The translations under genes and the position numbers were made by a program. Below, piece after piece: positions 53,172-60,245 of a stretch of 64,000 nt of DNA. The stretch is from Sphingomonas sp. (lineage in GTDB: Bacteria; Pseudomonadota; Alphaproteobacteria; Sphingomonadales; Sphingomonadaceae). The notes under the pieces were generated by a model. That model saw only the letters and a list, made by a program, of their open reading frames with translations, was not told the origin of the DNA and searched no databases. The stretch is from NCBI GenBank assembly GCA_003248865.1, contig QFPK01000006.1:62001-126000 (forward strand), read 5' to 3'. Position 1 is the stretch's first letter. Each line of letters begins with the position of its first letter.

Positions 53172-54446
53172 ATGACTGCCATCGTCGACCTTATCGCCCG
53201 AGAGATCCTCGACAGCCGCGGCAACCCGACGGTGGAGGTGGATTGCATCTTGGAGGACGGCAGTTTCGGCCGCGCCGCCGTGCCGTCGGGCGCGTCCACC
53301 GGCGCGCATGAGGCGGTGGAAAAGCGCGACGGCGACAAGGCGCGTTACCTGGGCAAGGGTGTGAAGGACGCGGTTGCCGCCGTGCACGGAGACATTTCCG
53401 ACGCGCTGATCGGCCTCGATGCGGAAGAGCAGGAACATATCGACGCGCAGATGATCCAGCTGGACGGCACGCCGAACAAGGCCCGGCTGGGGGCAAACGC
53501 GATCCTGGGGGTGAGCCTGGCGGTTGCGAAGGCGGCGGCCGACGCGCGGGGGTTGCCGCTGTATCGTTATGTCGGAGGCACCGCGGCGCGGCTGTTGCCG
53601 GTGCCGATGATGAACATCATCAACGGCGGCGCACATGCCGACAACCCGATCGACTTCCAGGAATTCATGATCATGCCGACCGGCGCCGAAACCTTCTCCG
53701 AAGGGCTGCGCTGGGGGGCGGAGATTTTCCACACGCTGAAGAAGATCCTGCACGATCGCAGCTTGTCGACGGCGGTGGGTGATGAGGGCGGATTCGCCCC
53801 GAACCTGTCGAGCGCGACCGAAGCGCTGGACGTGATCCTGCAGGCGATCGAGAAGGCCGGTTACAAGCCGGGTGAAGATGTGAAGCTGGCACTGGATTGC
53901 GCATCGACCGAATTTTTCAAGAACGGCTCATATCTTATGGAAGGAGAAGGAAAAAATCTTTCTTCAGATGACATGTCAACATTCCTTGCCGATCTTGTCT
54001 CGCGCTATCCGATCGTTTCCATCGAGGATGGGATGGCAGAGGACGATTGGGCCGGCTGGAAGCTGCTGACCGACAAGGTGAGCGCCAAGGTGCAGCTGGT
54101 CGGCGACGACCTGTTCGTCACCAATGCCACGCGCCTGCGCGAGGGAATCGCCAAGGGAGTCGCGAATTCCATTCTGGTGAAGGTGAACCAGATCGGATCC
54201 TTGTCGGAAACGCTGGAGGCGGTGAACACTGCGCATCACGCACGCTATACGGCGGTGATGAGCCATCGGTCCGGGGAGACGGAGGATTCGACCATCGCCG
54301 ATCTGGCGGTTGCGACCAACTGCGGGCAGATCAAGACAGGGTCGCTGAGCCGTTCTGACCGGTTGGCGAAGTACAATCAACTGCTTCGCATCGAGGGTGA
54401 GCTTGGCGACACTGCTGTGTATGCGGGACGCGTTATCAAGCTGTAA
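53172..54446 (+). CDS. eno: Enolase
   Basis: 424 residues. Converts 2-phosphoglycerate to phosphoenolpyruvate; also a common RNA degradosome component. It begins TAIVDLIAREILDSRGNPTVE; the metal ligands and catalytic residues are in LALDCAS, SIEDGMAEDDW, LVGDDLFVTN, LVKVNQIGSL and SHRSGETEDSTIADLAV. Length standard. Codons for roughly residues 253-275 are unusually AT-rich compared with the rest. A terminator follows at 54465. Confidence 0.97.
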   Translation: MTAIVDLIAREILDSRGNPTVEVDCILEDGSFGRAAVPSGASTGAHEAVEKRDGDKARYLGKGVKDAVAAVHGDISDALIGLDAEEQEHIDAQMIQLDGTPNKARLGANAILGVSLAVAKAAADARGLPLYRYVGGTAARLLPVPMMNIINGGAHADNPIDFQEFMIMPTGAETFSEGLRWGAEIFHTLKKILHDRSLSTAVGDEGGFAPNLSSATEALDVILQAIEKAGYKPGEDVKLALDCASTEFFKNGSYLMEGEGKNLSSDDMSTFLADLVSRYPIVSIEDGMAEDDWAGWKLLTDKVSAKVQLVGDDLFVTNATRLREGIAKGVANSILVKVNQIGSLSETLEAVNTAHHARYTAVMSHRSGETEDSTIADLAVATNCGQIKTGSLSRSDRLAKYNQLLRIEGELGDTAVYAGRVIKL

Positions 54447-54464
54447 TCCAAACGCTATCTGTCG

Positions 54465-54498
54465 AAAGGGCGCGGAGAGCATTCTTCGCGCCCTTTTT
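54465..54498 (+). terminator. Rho-independent terminator of eno
   Basis: Stem AAAGGGCGCG (54465-54474) / CGCGCCCTTT (54487-54496), 10 pairs, with T-run 54494-54498; 18 bases after the eno stop. Confidence 0.9.
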
Positions 54499-54525
54499 CA
54501 TGCGCGATGGGAATGGAATGAGAAA

Positions 54526-54555
54526 GGGGCCCGGCTTCGTGTGAAGCCGGGCCCC
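54526..54555 (-). terminator. Strong terminator hairpin of the LPNTG-type gene
   Basis: Perfect 13-bp stem GGGGCCCGGCTTC / GAAGCCGGGCCCC with a 4-base loop. On the minus strand it is followed by TTTCTCATT, so it probably ends transcription of the gene at 54592-54897; it also blocks eno read-through. Confidence 0.8.
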
Positions 54556-54591
54556 CAGGGTTGCTTGTTTCTCTAGGGTTGGAAGTTGCGA

Positions 54592-54897
54592 TCAGGCAGC
54601 GACCTTACGCCTGCTCGCTGCAACGCCGGCCAGGCATATGCCCGTGATCAGCATTGCAAGATTGCCGGTATTCGGCAGTGGCGGCAGTTGGCTGCCGCTC
54701 GATTGTTTGAAAGCGACTCGATCTGGTTCTGATTGAATAAAAGCGACTTTTTCTGGCGTCGTCTTAACAGTGACGATCTGTGTTGCGGTCGTTGCACTTG
54801 CCCCCAGGTCGACTGCCTGAGTTTGCGCGAGTGCCGGAAATCCTCCGACCGAGAGGATTGCGAGCGCGGCGCCTGCCTTCACACGTTGGCTTAACAT
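54592..54897 (-). CDS. Small exported protein with LPNTG-type C-terminal tail
   Basis: 101 residues. Signal peptide MLSQRVKAGAALAILSVGGFPALAQ leaves a mature part of about 45 residues that contains a short internal duplication (EKVAFIQSEP / DRVAFKQSSG). The end has the three-part plan of a sorting signal: LPNTG, a hydrophobic helix (AMLITGICLAGVA) and a basic tail SRRKVAA. The motif looks like a sortase LPxTG signal, which is unexpected here; the AMLITG...RR pattern also resembles the PEP-CTERM protein at 11702-12343, so an exosortase variant is possible. A sigma-54-type promoter and a strong terminator flank it. Confidence 0.7.
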   Translation of the reverse strand: MLSQRVKAGAALAILSVGGFPALAQTQAVDLGASATTATQIVTVKTTPEKVAFIQSEPDRVAFKQSSGSQLPPLPNTGNLAMLITGICLAGVAASRRKVAA

Positions 54898-55039
54898 GGC
54901 GACTCTCCATTATCAGGGCGACCCGTTATTGTTTTCCGCCCGTTAACGCTGGGATATCCGGTTACGAACGAGTGTTAAAGATAAGAAATCACCTGTTTAC
55001 ATTCATTCACGTTCTCAACGCGTGCGGTGCGGCAAATTT

Positions 55040-55054
55040 GCAACAGTTATGCCA
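55040..55054 (-). promoter_or_regulatory. Sigma-54 (RpoN) type promoter of the LPNTG-type gene
   Basis: Minus-strand TGGCATAACTGTTGC: GG at 55053-55052, GC at 55041-55040, 10 bases between, matching TGGCACG-N4-TTGC at 9 of 11 fixed positions including TTGC in full. Predicted start near 55029, leaving a leader of about 130 bases. A palindrome at 55091-55109, about 70 bases upstream of the start, is a candidate activator site. Confidence 0.65.
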
Positions 55055-55223
55055 TGAGTCAGATATCTTCATATGGTGTGTTAAGAATGTGTTCGCACAA
55101 CGTGTGAACTCGCTGCGGCACAACATATTGGGTTTCAGCAGGATATGCGCCCGCGTCAGTCGGGTTTGGCCCATGGTGAACCTTTTTGGCTTTGGGGTGT
55201 TCCGGACAGGCGGTGATGTGCCG

Positions 55224-55304
55224 GAATCCATGTCAATTTGTGATTCGTTCGACGGAGCCCGACTGTTTGCTTGACTGATTCGGGCGCGCGTGATTCTGTG
55301 AATC
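55224..55304. promoter_or_regulatory. GANTC methylation-site cluster before ftsB
   Basis: Five GANTC sites in 81 bases (55224, 55242, 55277, 55292, 55300), with a sixth at 55056. The last two form TGATTCTGTGAATCA, ending one base before the ATG. GANTC is methylated by CcrM and read by GcrA in alphaproteobacteria to time cell-cycle genes. A weak TTGACT-N17-TTCTGT pair (55271-55299) would start transcription at or next to the ATG. Confidence 0.5.
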
Positions 55305-55631
55305 ATGCACCCCGCCTCTCTTTTCGATCTGATGAAGCGCGCTGCGCTTCCGGCGCTGTGCCTGCTCGTGATTCTCTATTTCGGCACCCACGCACTTTTC
55401 GGCTCGTCCGGATTCTTCGCGCTGGATGATATCCGTCGCTCCAAGCAGGACCTGTATCAGCAGCATGCGGAGCTGTCCGCGCGGAAGGCTGCGATCAGCC
55501 GCAACATCGCGTTGCTGAATCCGAAGGGTGCGGATCCCGATTTCGCCGACGAACTGGTTCGTCGGCATCTGGGCGTGATCCGGCCTGATGAAGTGATCGT
55601 GCCGTTGGAGGCCCCCCGCGACCCGCGTTGA
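55305..55631 (+). CDS. ftsB: Septum formation initiator FtsB/DivIC family
   Basis: 108 residues. One transmembrane helix (about 14-33, ALPALCLLVILYFGTHALFG) is followed by a coiled coil (DIRRSKQDLYQQHAELSARKAAIS) and the ELVRRHLGVIRPDE ending typical of FtsB. It links FtsL and FtsQ in the divisome. No Shine-Dalgarno sequence precedes the ATG, so the message may be leaderless. Genes for pyruvate dehydrogenase follow 200 bases later, a common alphaproteobacterial neighbourhood. Confidence 0.92.
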   Translation: MHPASLFDLMKRAALPALCLLVILYFGTHALFGSSGFFALDDIRRSKQDLYQQHAELSARKAAISRNIALLNPKGADPDFADELVRRHLGVIRPDEVIVPLEAPRDPR

Positions 55632-55737
55632 GGGCTGCGGCTTGCGATCATTGCAGAACTTCGGCCCGCCCGGTTTCGGTTGGGGTGGCTTCGCTGGAAT
55701 TCGTATTCGGCGATAGCAGCCCCACCGTCGGTGGCGG

Positions 55738-55765
55738 TTGAAACTTGGGGCATCCGGCGTAGAAC
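55738..55765 (+). promoter_or_regulatory. Possible promoter of the pyruvate dehydrogenase operon
   Basis: TTGAAA (55738-55743), 16-base spacer, TAGAAC (55760-55765), about 70 bases before the pdhA start. Reasonable -35, fair -10. Confidence 0.35.
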
Positions 55766-55833
55766 GGCCTCATGGCAGTTGTGCCGAAGGGGCGGCCGTT
55801 CGGTGGCCGCGAAGAGGATTGAGGGGATCGCCA

Positions 55834-56901
55834 GTGGCAAAGGCAAAGTCCGGCACCGGTGCGGCGTCGGAGGCGCGCACGCCCGTTCAGAAAGGGCATC
55901 TGGAGAAGCTGCCCAACATGAAGCGGCATGAACCCACGGCGGACGAGTATCGTGACTATTATCGCATGATGCTGCTGATCCGCCGCTTCGAGGAGAAAGC
56001 CGGCCAGCTATATGGCATGGGGCTGATCGGCGGCTTCTGCCACCTTTATATAGGGCAGGAAGCGGTCGTGACCGGCCTGCAATCTGCGATCGTGCCCGGT
56101 AAGGACAGTGTCGTGACCGGCTATCGCGACCATGGCCATATGCTGGCCTGCCATATCGACCCCAAGGAGATCATGGCCGAACTGACCGGTCGTGCCGCCG
56201 GCATCAGCCGGGGGAAGGGCGGCTCCATGCACATGTTCTCCGTGGAACAGGGCTTTTACGGCGGGCATGGCATCGTGGGCGCGCAGGTGCCGATCGGTGC
56301 GGGCCTTGGCTTTGCGCACAAGTATAAAGGCGATGGCGGCGTGGCGCTGGCCTATTTCGGTGACGGCGCTGCCAACCAGGGCCAGGTCTATGAAGCGTTC
56401 AACATGGCCGAGCTGTGGAAGCTGCCGGTGATCTTCGTGATCGAGAACAACCAATATGCGATGGGCACCTCGGTGAACCGGGCCTCTGCGGAGGACCAGC
56501 TGTATCGCCGGGGCGAGAGCTTCCGGATCGAGGGGCTGCAGGTGGACGGCATGGATGTGCTGGCCGTGCGCGGCGCCGCGACCGTGGCGCTGGAGTGGGT
56601 GAAGGGCGGCCATGGCCCCATCCTGCTGGAAATGAAGACCTACCGGTATCGCGGCCACTCCATGTCGGATCCGGCGAAGTATCGCAGCCGCGAGGAAGTG
56701 CAGACGATGCGCGAGAATCGTGATCCCATCGACCACGCCAAGCGCGAGATGCTGGAGCGGGGCGATGCCGATGAAGCCTGGTTCAAGGCTGTCGAGCAGG
56801 AGATCAAGAAAGTCGTGGCCGAAGCCGCGGACTTTGCGGAGCAAGCGCCGGAGCCGGAACTTTCCGAGCTTTATACGGACGTTCTGGTGGGGACTTACTG
56901 A
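55834..56901 (+). CDS. pdhA: Pyruvate dehydrogenase E1 component, alpha subunit
   Basis: 355 residues. Thiamine-diphosphate-dependent decarboxylation of pyruvate with PdhB. YYRMMLLIRRFEEKAGQLYGMG starts the domain, and the ThDP motif begins GDGAANQGQVYEAFNMAELW and closes in NNQYAMGT. The phosphorylation-loop-like RYRGHSMSDPAKYRSREE is also present. The GTG at 55834 follows GAGGGG; the first 25 residues (Lys/Ala/Gly-rich) vary in the family. The stop overlaps pdhB as TGATG. Confidence 0.95.
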   Translation: MAKAKSGTGAASEARTPVQKGHLEKLPNMKRHEPTADEYRDYYRMMLLIRRFEEKAGQLYGMGLIGGFCHLYIGQEAVVTGLQSAIVPGKDSVVTGYRDHGHMLACHIDPKEIMAELTGRAAGISRGKGGSMHMFSVEQGFYGGHGIVGAQVPIGAGLGFAHKYKGDGGVALAYFGDGAANQGQVYEAFNMAELWKLPVIFVIENNQYAMGTSVNRASAEDQLYRRGESFRIEGLQVDGMDVLAVRGAATVALEWVKGGHGPILLEMKTYRYRGHSMSDPAKYRSREEVQTMRENRDPIDHAKREMLERGDADEAWFKAVEQEIKKVVAEAADFAEQAPEPELSELYTDVLVGTY

Positions 56902-58271
56902 TGGAATTGAAGCTGCCTGCGATGTCCCCCACGATGGAGGAGGGGACACTAGCGGCCTGGCATGTGAAGCCGGGCGATGTGGTGAAGCCCGGCCAGGTGA
57001 TCGCCGAGATCGAGACCGACAAGGCAACGATGGAACTGGAAGCCGACGAAGGCGGAACGGTCGTTTCGCTGGACGTGGCCGCCGGGACCGACGGGGTGAA
57101 GGTGGGAACCACCATCGCCGTCATCGCGATCGAGGGCGAGGATGCGCCGTCTGCGACGAAGGCGCCGACTGTGACCGCGCCGGAGCCGACCGAGGCGCCT
57201 GCCAGGGACGCGGGCGTGAAGCTGGATGCGCCGACGCCGGCGCCCGCCGCCCCCCCTGTGGAGGTGACACCCGCGATGGCCGCCGTGTTCGAGGGGCCGA
57301 CCCGCAAACAGACGGTGCGCGAAGCGCTGCGCGACGCCATGGCCGAGGAAATGCGTGCCGACGAAACGGTGTTCGTGATGGGCGAGGAAGTCGCCCAGTA
57401 TCAGGGCGCCTACAAGGTGACGCAGGGGCTGCTGGACGAGTTCGGTGACAAGCGGGTGGTGGACACGCCCATCACTGAGTATGGCTTCGCCGGCCTTGGC
57501 GTGGGCGCGGCGATGGGAGGCCTGAAACCCATCGTGGAGTTCATGACATTCAACTTCGCGATGCAGGCCATTGATCATGTTATCAATTCCGCCGCGAAGA
57601 CCAATTATATGTCGGGTGGGCAGATGCGCTGCCCCATCGTGTTTCGCGGGCCGAACGGGGCTGCTTCGCGTGTCGCGGCCCAGCACAGCCAGAATTACGG
57701 GCCTTGGTATGCCAGCGTTCCCGGGCTGATCGTGCTGTCGCCCTATGATGCGGCCGATGCCAAGGGGTTGTTGAAGTCGGCGATCCGTTCGCCTGACCCG
57801 GTGGTGTTCCTGGAGAATGAGCTTCTTTATGGCCACAGCTTCGAAGTGCCTGAGGGCGAGCATGTGGTGCCCATCGGCAAGGCCCGGCTCTATCGCGAGG
57901 GTGCCCATGTGACTCTGGTGTCCTACTCCATTGGAGTGGGGATTGCGCTGGAGGCGGCCGCGACTCTGGCAGCCGAGGGAATTGAGGCTGAGGTGTTGGA
58001 CCTGCGCTCGCTGCGGCCGCTGGATGAAGCGGCGGTGCTGGCATCCCTGAAGAAGACGAATCGGATGGTCGTGGTGGAAGAGGGTTGGCCTGTGTGCAGC
58101 ATTTCCTCTGAAATCATTGCCATCGCGATGGAGAAGGGCTTCGACGATCTGGATGCGCCGGTGCTGCGGGTGACGAACAAGGATGTGCCGTTGCCCTATG
58201 CCCACAATCTGGAAAAGGCAGCGTTGATCAAAGCGGCAGACGTGGTCTCCGCTGTGAAATCCATCCTGTAA
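56901..58271 (+). CDS. pdhB: Pyruvate dehydrogenase E1 beta subunit with N-terminal lipoyl domain
   Basis: 456 residues. An N-terminal lipoyl domain (about 1-78) with the modified Lys in ETDKATMELEADEGG and a Pro/Ala linker precede the E1-beta transketolase fold (from TVREALRDAMAEEMRADE; VMGEEVAQYQGAYKVT; FLENELLYG). Fusion of a lipoyl domain to E1 beta is a known alphaproteobacterial feature. It is translationally coupled to pdhA. Confidence 0.95.
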   Translation: MELKLPAMSPTMEEGTLAAWHVKPGDVVKPGQVIAEIETDKATMELEADEGGTVVSLDVAAGTDGVKVGTTIAVIAIEGEDAPSATKAPTVTAPEPTEAPARDAGVKLDAPTPAPAAPPVEVTPAMAAVFEGPTRKQTVREALRDAMAEEMRADETVFVMGEEVAQYQGAYKVTQGLLDEFGDKRVVDTPITEYGFAGLGVGAAMGGLKPIVEFMTFNFAMQAIDHVINSAAKTNYMSGGQMRCPIVFRGPNGAASRVAAQHSQNYGPWYASVPGLIVLSPYDAADAKGLLKSAIRSPDPVVFLENELLYGHSFEVPEGEHVVPIGKARLYREGAHVTLVSYSIGVGIALEAAATLAAEGIEAEVLDLRSLRPLDEAAVLASLKKTNRMVVVEEGWPVCSISSEIIAIAMEKGFDDLDAPVLRVTNKDVPLPYAHNLEKAALIKAADVVSAVKSIL

Positions 58272-58283
58272 GGGGCTGAAAAC

Positions 58284-59567
58284 ATGGCAATCGATATCAC
58301 CATGCCGGCCCTTTCGCCCACGATGGAAACGGGCACGCTGGCGAAATGGCATGTGAAGGTCGGCGATGCGGTGAAGCCCGGCGACGTGATCGCCGAGATC
58401 GAAACCGACAAGGCGACCATGGAAGTGGAAGCCGTGGACGAGGGCGTCGTGACCGAGATTCTGGTGTCGGAAGGCACCGAAGAGGTGAAGGTGAACGCCG
58501 TGATCGCGCGGTTGCAAGGGGAGGGCGAGGAGGCATCTCCGCCGCCCGTCGCCAAGCCCGCGCCCGCTGCCGCTGAACCGGCGCCGGTGGCGAAGGTGGT
58601 AGAGGCGGCTCCGGCTGCACCTGCCCCGACTCCGGTTACAGCGCCCGCGCCGGTGGGTGCCCGGCATATCGCCAGCCCGCTGGCGCGTCGGATCGCGCAG
58701 CAACTGGGTGTCGATCTTGCTGCTGTGACCGGCAGCGGCCCGCATGGGCGGATCGTGAAGGCCGATGTGGAAGCGGCCGCCGGCAAGCCGCTCGTCGCAG
58801 TTGCCGCGCAGCCGCCTGTGGCGGCGCGTGCGCCGGCCCCGGCCGCGCCGAAGACTTCGGCTGCGGCGGACGTGGGGGCGCCGTTCGAGTCCGTGAAGCT
58901 CAGCAACATGCGCAAGACCATCGCGCGGCGGCTGACGGAATCGAAGCAGCAGGTCCCGCATTATTATCTGACGGTCGATGTGCAGCTGGACGCCTTGCTG
59001 AAGCTGCGAGGAGAGTTGAACAAGGCCTTGGAATCGCAGGGTATCAAGCTGAGCGTGAACGACCTTCTGGTGAAGGCGGAGGCGCTGGCGCTGCTGCAGG
59101 TGCCGGATGCCAATGTCAGCTTCGCGGGCGATACGCTGAAGAAGTTCAGCCGCGCCGACATTTCGGTGGCGGTGGCGATTCCGGGCGGCCTGATCACACC
59201 GGTCATCCGTGACGCCGCCAATAAGCGGCTGAGCCAGATCGCGACGGAGATGAAGGATCTGGCCGCGCGGGCGAAGGACGGGAAGCTGCAGCCCTCGGAA
59301 TACACCGGCGGCACGGCGAGCATCTCCAACCTGGGCATGTATGGGATCAAGCAGTTCGATGCGGTGATCAACCCGCCGGAAGCCCTGATTCTGGCGGTCG
59401 GCGCGGGCGAGAAGCGGCCCTATGTGGTGAATGACGAGCTGGCGATCGCCACCGTGATGACGGCGACCGGCAGCTTCGACCATCGGGCGATTGATGGCGC
59501 GGTGGGGGCGGAGTTCCTGTCGGCCTTCAAGCGACTGGTCGAAGCCCCGCTGGGGATGCTGGCCTAG
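58284..59567 (+). CDS. pdhC: Dihydrolipoamide acetyltransferase (E2) of pyruvate dehydrogenase
   Basis: 427 residues: lipoyl domain (ETDKATMEVEAVDEG), Ala/Pro linker, peripheral-subunit-binding domain (ASPLARRIAQQLGVDLAAV), second linker and catalytic domain starting SNMRKTIARRLTESKQQVPHYY, with the active-site His-x3-Asp-Gly in DHRAIDGAVGAEFL. Forms the core of the complex and transfers acetyl groups to CoA. It follows pdhB by 12 bases. Confidence 0.97.
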   Translation: MAIDITMPALSPTMETGTLAKWHVKVGDAVKPGDVIAEIETDKATMEVEAVDEGVVTEILVSEGTEEVKVNAVIARLQGEGEEASPPPVAKPAPAAAEPAPVAKVVEAAPAAPAPTPVTAPAPVGARHIASPLARRIAQQLGVDLAAVTGSGPHGRIVKADVEAAAGKPLVAVAAQPPVAARAPAPAAPKTSAAADVGAPFESVKLSNMRKTIARRLTESKQQVPHYYLTVDVQLDALLKLRGELNKALESQGIKLSVNDLLVKAEALALLQVPDANVSFAGDTLKKFSRADISVAVAIPGGLITPVIRDAANKRLSQIATEMKDLAARAKDGKLQPSEYTGGTASISNLGMYGIKQFDAVINPPEALILAVGAGEKRPYVVNDELAIATVMTATGSFDHRAIDGAVGAEFLSAFKRLVEAPLGMLA

Positions 59568-59594
59568 GCCTGGCCCCAGCGAGGAGACGGCTGC

Positions 59595-60245
59595 TTGCCC
59601 ACCGCGATTTCCTTCAGTGACTTCCTGCTTGCGGTGGGGGTGGTCGGCGGCCTGATGCTGATCGCCGGCGCCACGCTTCGCCCCTGGCTGGAAGACTTGA
59701 TGGACCGGGCAGGGCGGCGGCTTCGGGTGGAGGTGCATGACGATCGCAAGATCACCATCTACATCCCCGAAGGCGTGGAGCTGACCTGGCAGGGCAAGCA
59801 ATATCCCCGCGTGGTGCAGCAGGAAATCCTGCTGGAGAACAACACGCGCAGCGTGTTCCACGAGGTGGAACTGCGGCTGCGCTACCGGCCGTTCAACGAT
59901 GTGCTGCCGGACGAGCCGCTGCTGTTGGGTATGGTGGTGCCGCCATCACCCAATACGGTCGCCACCGTGCACCCGCCTGCGGTCCGCGGTGAGCGCGTAG
60001 TGGAATTTGAGTATATCTCGCCGCAATCCCAGGTTTCTATGCTGGTGTTTTCGAATCATGATGGCGAGATCAGCTTCGAGACGCTGTGTGACCGCGAGAT
60101 CGTGGTTCGCCATGTGGGCGTGTTGTTTTCGGAAAATGTGCAGAAGGTCATGCCGGCCTGGATGACGGTGCTGAAGCCGATCGTGCTTCCGTTCACCATA
60201 GCCACGGTCGTGCGGGAGCGCCTCCGCAGGAGAAAGAGAAAATGA
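59595..60245 (+). CDS. Membrane-anchored protein of unknown function inside the pdh operon
   Basis: 216 residues beginning with TTG after GAGGAGACGG. One N-terminal helix (about 9-28, FLLAVGVVGGLMLIAGATL) is followed by a beta-rich soluble domain (RVEVHDDRKITIYIPEGVEL; QQEILLENNTRSVFHEVELRL) and a second hydrophobic stretch before a strongly basic tail (RERLRRRKRK). I know no family. Its stop overlaps the lpd ATG (ATGA), so it is translated in step with the dehydrogenase complex. Confidence 0.7.
   Translation: MPTAISFSDFLLAVGVVGGLMLIAGATLRPWLEDLMDRAGRRLRVEVHDDRKITIYIPEGVELTWQGKQYPRVVQQEILLENNTRSVFHEVELRLRYRPFNDVLPDEPLLLGMVVPPSPNTVATVHPPAVRGERVVEFEYISPQSQVSMLVFSNHDGEISFETLCDREIVVRHVGVLFSENVQKVMPAWMTVLKPIVLPFTIATVVRERLRRRKRK

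Larger units (their letters stand above)
54898..55304. other. 407-base gene-free regulatory gap
   Basis: The gap separates the LPNTG-type gene (minus) from ftsB (plus). It is AT-richer than neighbours. It holds the minus-strand sigma-54-type promoter (55040-55054), a palindrome GTTCGCAC-AAC-GTGTGAAC (55091-55109), and six GANTC sites, five of them at 55224-55304 directly before ftsB. No credible gene was found in it. Confidence 0.7.

Noticed and set aside
54780..55274. Plus-strand open frame over the gap before ftsB
   Set aside because: It overlaps the small exported gene, its sigma-54-type promoter and the GANTC cluster; no family-like sequence or ribosome-binding site.
56949..59861. Open frame of 970 codons antisense to pdhB-pdhC
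   Set aside because: Same compositional artefact; the sense strand genes are complete and conserved.
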